This document shows positions 6,867 through 7,282 of a stretch of 7,282 bases of DNA, piece after piece; the stretch's first letter is position 1; the number at the start of each line of letters is the position of its first letter. Both the position numbers and the translations under genes were made by a program. The stretch is from positions 1 to 7,282 of the forward strand of contig JABDLQ010000458.1 of NCBI GenBank assembly GCA_013002925.1, written 5' to 3'. Below the pieces are notes generated by a model that was not told where the DNA came from, ran no database searches, and saw only the letters and a list, made by a program, of their open reading frames with translations. The stretch is from Gammaproteobacteria bacterium. Its GTDB lineage: Bacteria; Pseudomonadota; Gammaproteobacteria; Steroidobacterales; SZUA-146.

Positions 6867-6896
6867 AGTATAACGTTTGTGCAGGATTTGCACGAA
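6867..6896 (-). promoter_or_regulatory. Possible ffh promoter
   Basis: The minus strand has TATACT at 6872-6867 (five of six -10 bases), 36 bases upstream of the ffh ATG, which would give a leader of about 30 bases. The -35 region is poor: TTCGTG at an 18-base spacing, next to a run of six Ts. The 201-base gap 6831-7031 otherwise holds the upstream gene's terminator (6957-6989) and a weak 5-bp inverted repeat (6921-6936). I see no RNA gene or convincing small gene in it. Confidence 0.4.
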
Positions 6897-6956
6897 AAAA
6901 TGATGGTGAGGAAATTGTCGCGGTCAGCCTCGACCGGCATGGTGACATTGCGACTG

Positions 6957-6989
6957 AAAAAGCCCGGGTGACCCGGCAGAAGGCGGGCT
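6957..6989 (-). terminator. Probable intrinsic terminator after the phosphodiesterase-like gene
   Basis: On the minus strand AGCCCG (6989-6984) pairs with CGGGCT (6966-6961), giving a 6-bp stem that runs directly into TTTTT (6961-6957). The 17-base loop contains CCGGG/CCCGG, part of a competing perfect hairpin (6964-6976, 5-bp stem, 3-base loop) that overlaps the distal arm. The element starts 42 bases after the stop codon, as expected for the end of that transcription unit. Confidence 0.6.
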
Positions 6990-7031
6990 ACTACCAGTTA
7001 GCTTTGCAACAACACCAACTTCGGGGTCTGC

Positions 7032-7282
7032 CTAAATTTCAAACACATCGCCACGCTTGAGACGGTTGATCTTGCGTCCAGGTATCGCCTGAAGCACTTC
7101 TTCGAAGATCTGCTCCTGCATGCCTGGTTTCATGGCAGTCACCCAGATTTGGGGCTCATGCCGAAGTTTTTCGAGGTCCTTTGCGAGCGTCTGCGGACAG
7201 TAATGCCCGGCGGTCTGCGCCAACTCACTTTGCGAATTGGGAAAGCTGACCTCAACAACCAGTGCGCCCAGCTCTTCATAGT
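7032..7282 (-). CDS. Metallo-beta-lactamase-fold hydrolase, class II cyclic-nucleotide phosphodiesterase-like (partial, C-terminal 82 residues)
   Basis: The open frame enters from beyond the window end and stops at TAG (7034-7032). It begins YEELGALVVEVSFPNSQSEL and continues AGHYCPQTLAKDLEKLRHEP, IWVTAMKPGMQEQIFEEVL and IPGRKINRLKRGDVFEI. The VEVSFPN, (S/A)GH..P..L..EL.KL and (T/S)H(L/I)KP-like segments are, from memory, the C-terminal signature of class II 3',5'-cyclic-nucleotide phosphodiesterases, which are zinc-dependent MBL-fold enzymes. A different MBL-fold hydrolase is possible, because the HxHxDH metal site is not in the window. At the position where I expect His in the HLKP motif this protein has Ala (fragment residue 49, T-A-M-K-P). 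The reading frame is open to the window edge, so the true start lies outside. No signal peptide can be judged. The hairpin at 6957-6989 closes the unit. Confidence 0.65.
   Translation of the reverse strand, partial: YEELGALVVEVSFPNSQSELAQTAGHYCPQTLAKDLEKLRHEPQIWVTAMKPGMQEQIFEEVLQAIPGRKINRLKRGDVFEI

Noticed and set aside
6831..6893. A 21-residue N-terminal extension of Ffh from the ATG at 6893
   Set aside because: The extension is not Ffh-like, its ATG lies upstream of the likely -10 box, and the ATG at 6830 has a good AGGA and gives exactly the usual 453-residue protein.
6817..6942. A 41-codon minus-strand frame starting MPVEADRDNF and overlapping the ffh start
   Set aside because: It has no ribosome-binding site, would start upstream of the likely ffh promoter, and shows no recognisable features. 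It is probably a chance frame.

Overview
The window is a stretch of bacterial chromosome, most likely from a gammaproteobacterium. This is inferred from the order ffh > rpsP-rimM-trmD-rplS, from the close match of these proteins to the E. coli lengths and motifs that I remember, and from an E. coli-like heat-shock promoter in front of htpG. Every gene I can support is read on the minus strand, so transcription runs from high to low coordinates. No genus can be named from the sequence alone.

Layout in the direction of transcription. (1) 7282-7032 is the C-terminal 82 residues of a metallo-beta-lactamase-fold protein resembling class II cyclic-nucleotide phosphodiesterases, followed by a hairpin terminator. 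(2) 6830-5469 is ffh, the signal recognition particle GTPase, with a possible promoter in the 200-base gap before it. (3) A 113-base gap holds a promoter and a GC-rich leader hairpin, then the tightly packed operon rpsP (S16), rimM (16S maturation factor), trmD (tRNA m1G37 methyltransferase) and rplS (L19). It ends in a 16-bp perfect hairpin. (4) Directly after that terminator lies a sigma-32-like promoter and htpG (Hsp90). (5) The last unit begins at a TATAAT box. It encodes a TatT-type lipoprotein and then a DctP/TatP-type substrate-binding protein cut off by the window start, which is the periplasmic half of a TPR-associated TRAP transporter (TPAT).

Functionally, the centre is a housekeeping block for translation and protein targeting: Ffh escorts nascent membrane proteins, S16 and L19 are ribosomal proteins, RimM matures the 30S head, and TrmD prevents +1 frameshifting. 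HtpG is an independent stress-response unit. The TatT/TatP pair is an uptake module of unknown substrate, whose membrane subunits should lie beyond position 1.

The protein-coding content is conventional and I see no clearly undescribed system. The points worth a second look are regulatory or small-scale: the duplicated ribosome-binding/start region before tatP, the attenuator-like rpsP leader hairpin, the htpG promoter abutting the upstream terminator, the TPAT pair itself, and an unexpected alanine in the phosphodiesterase-like tail. I see no tRNA or rRNA genes, CRISPR arrays, insertion sequences or phage genes.
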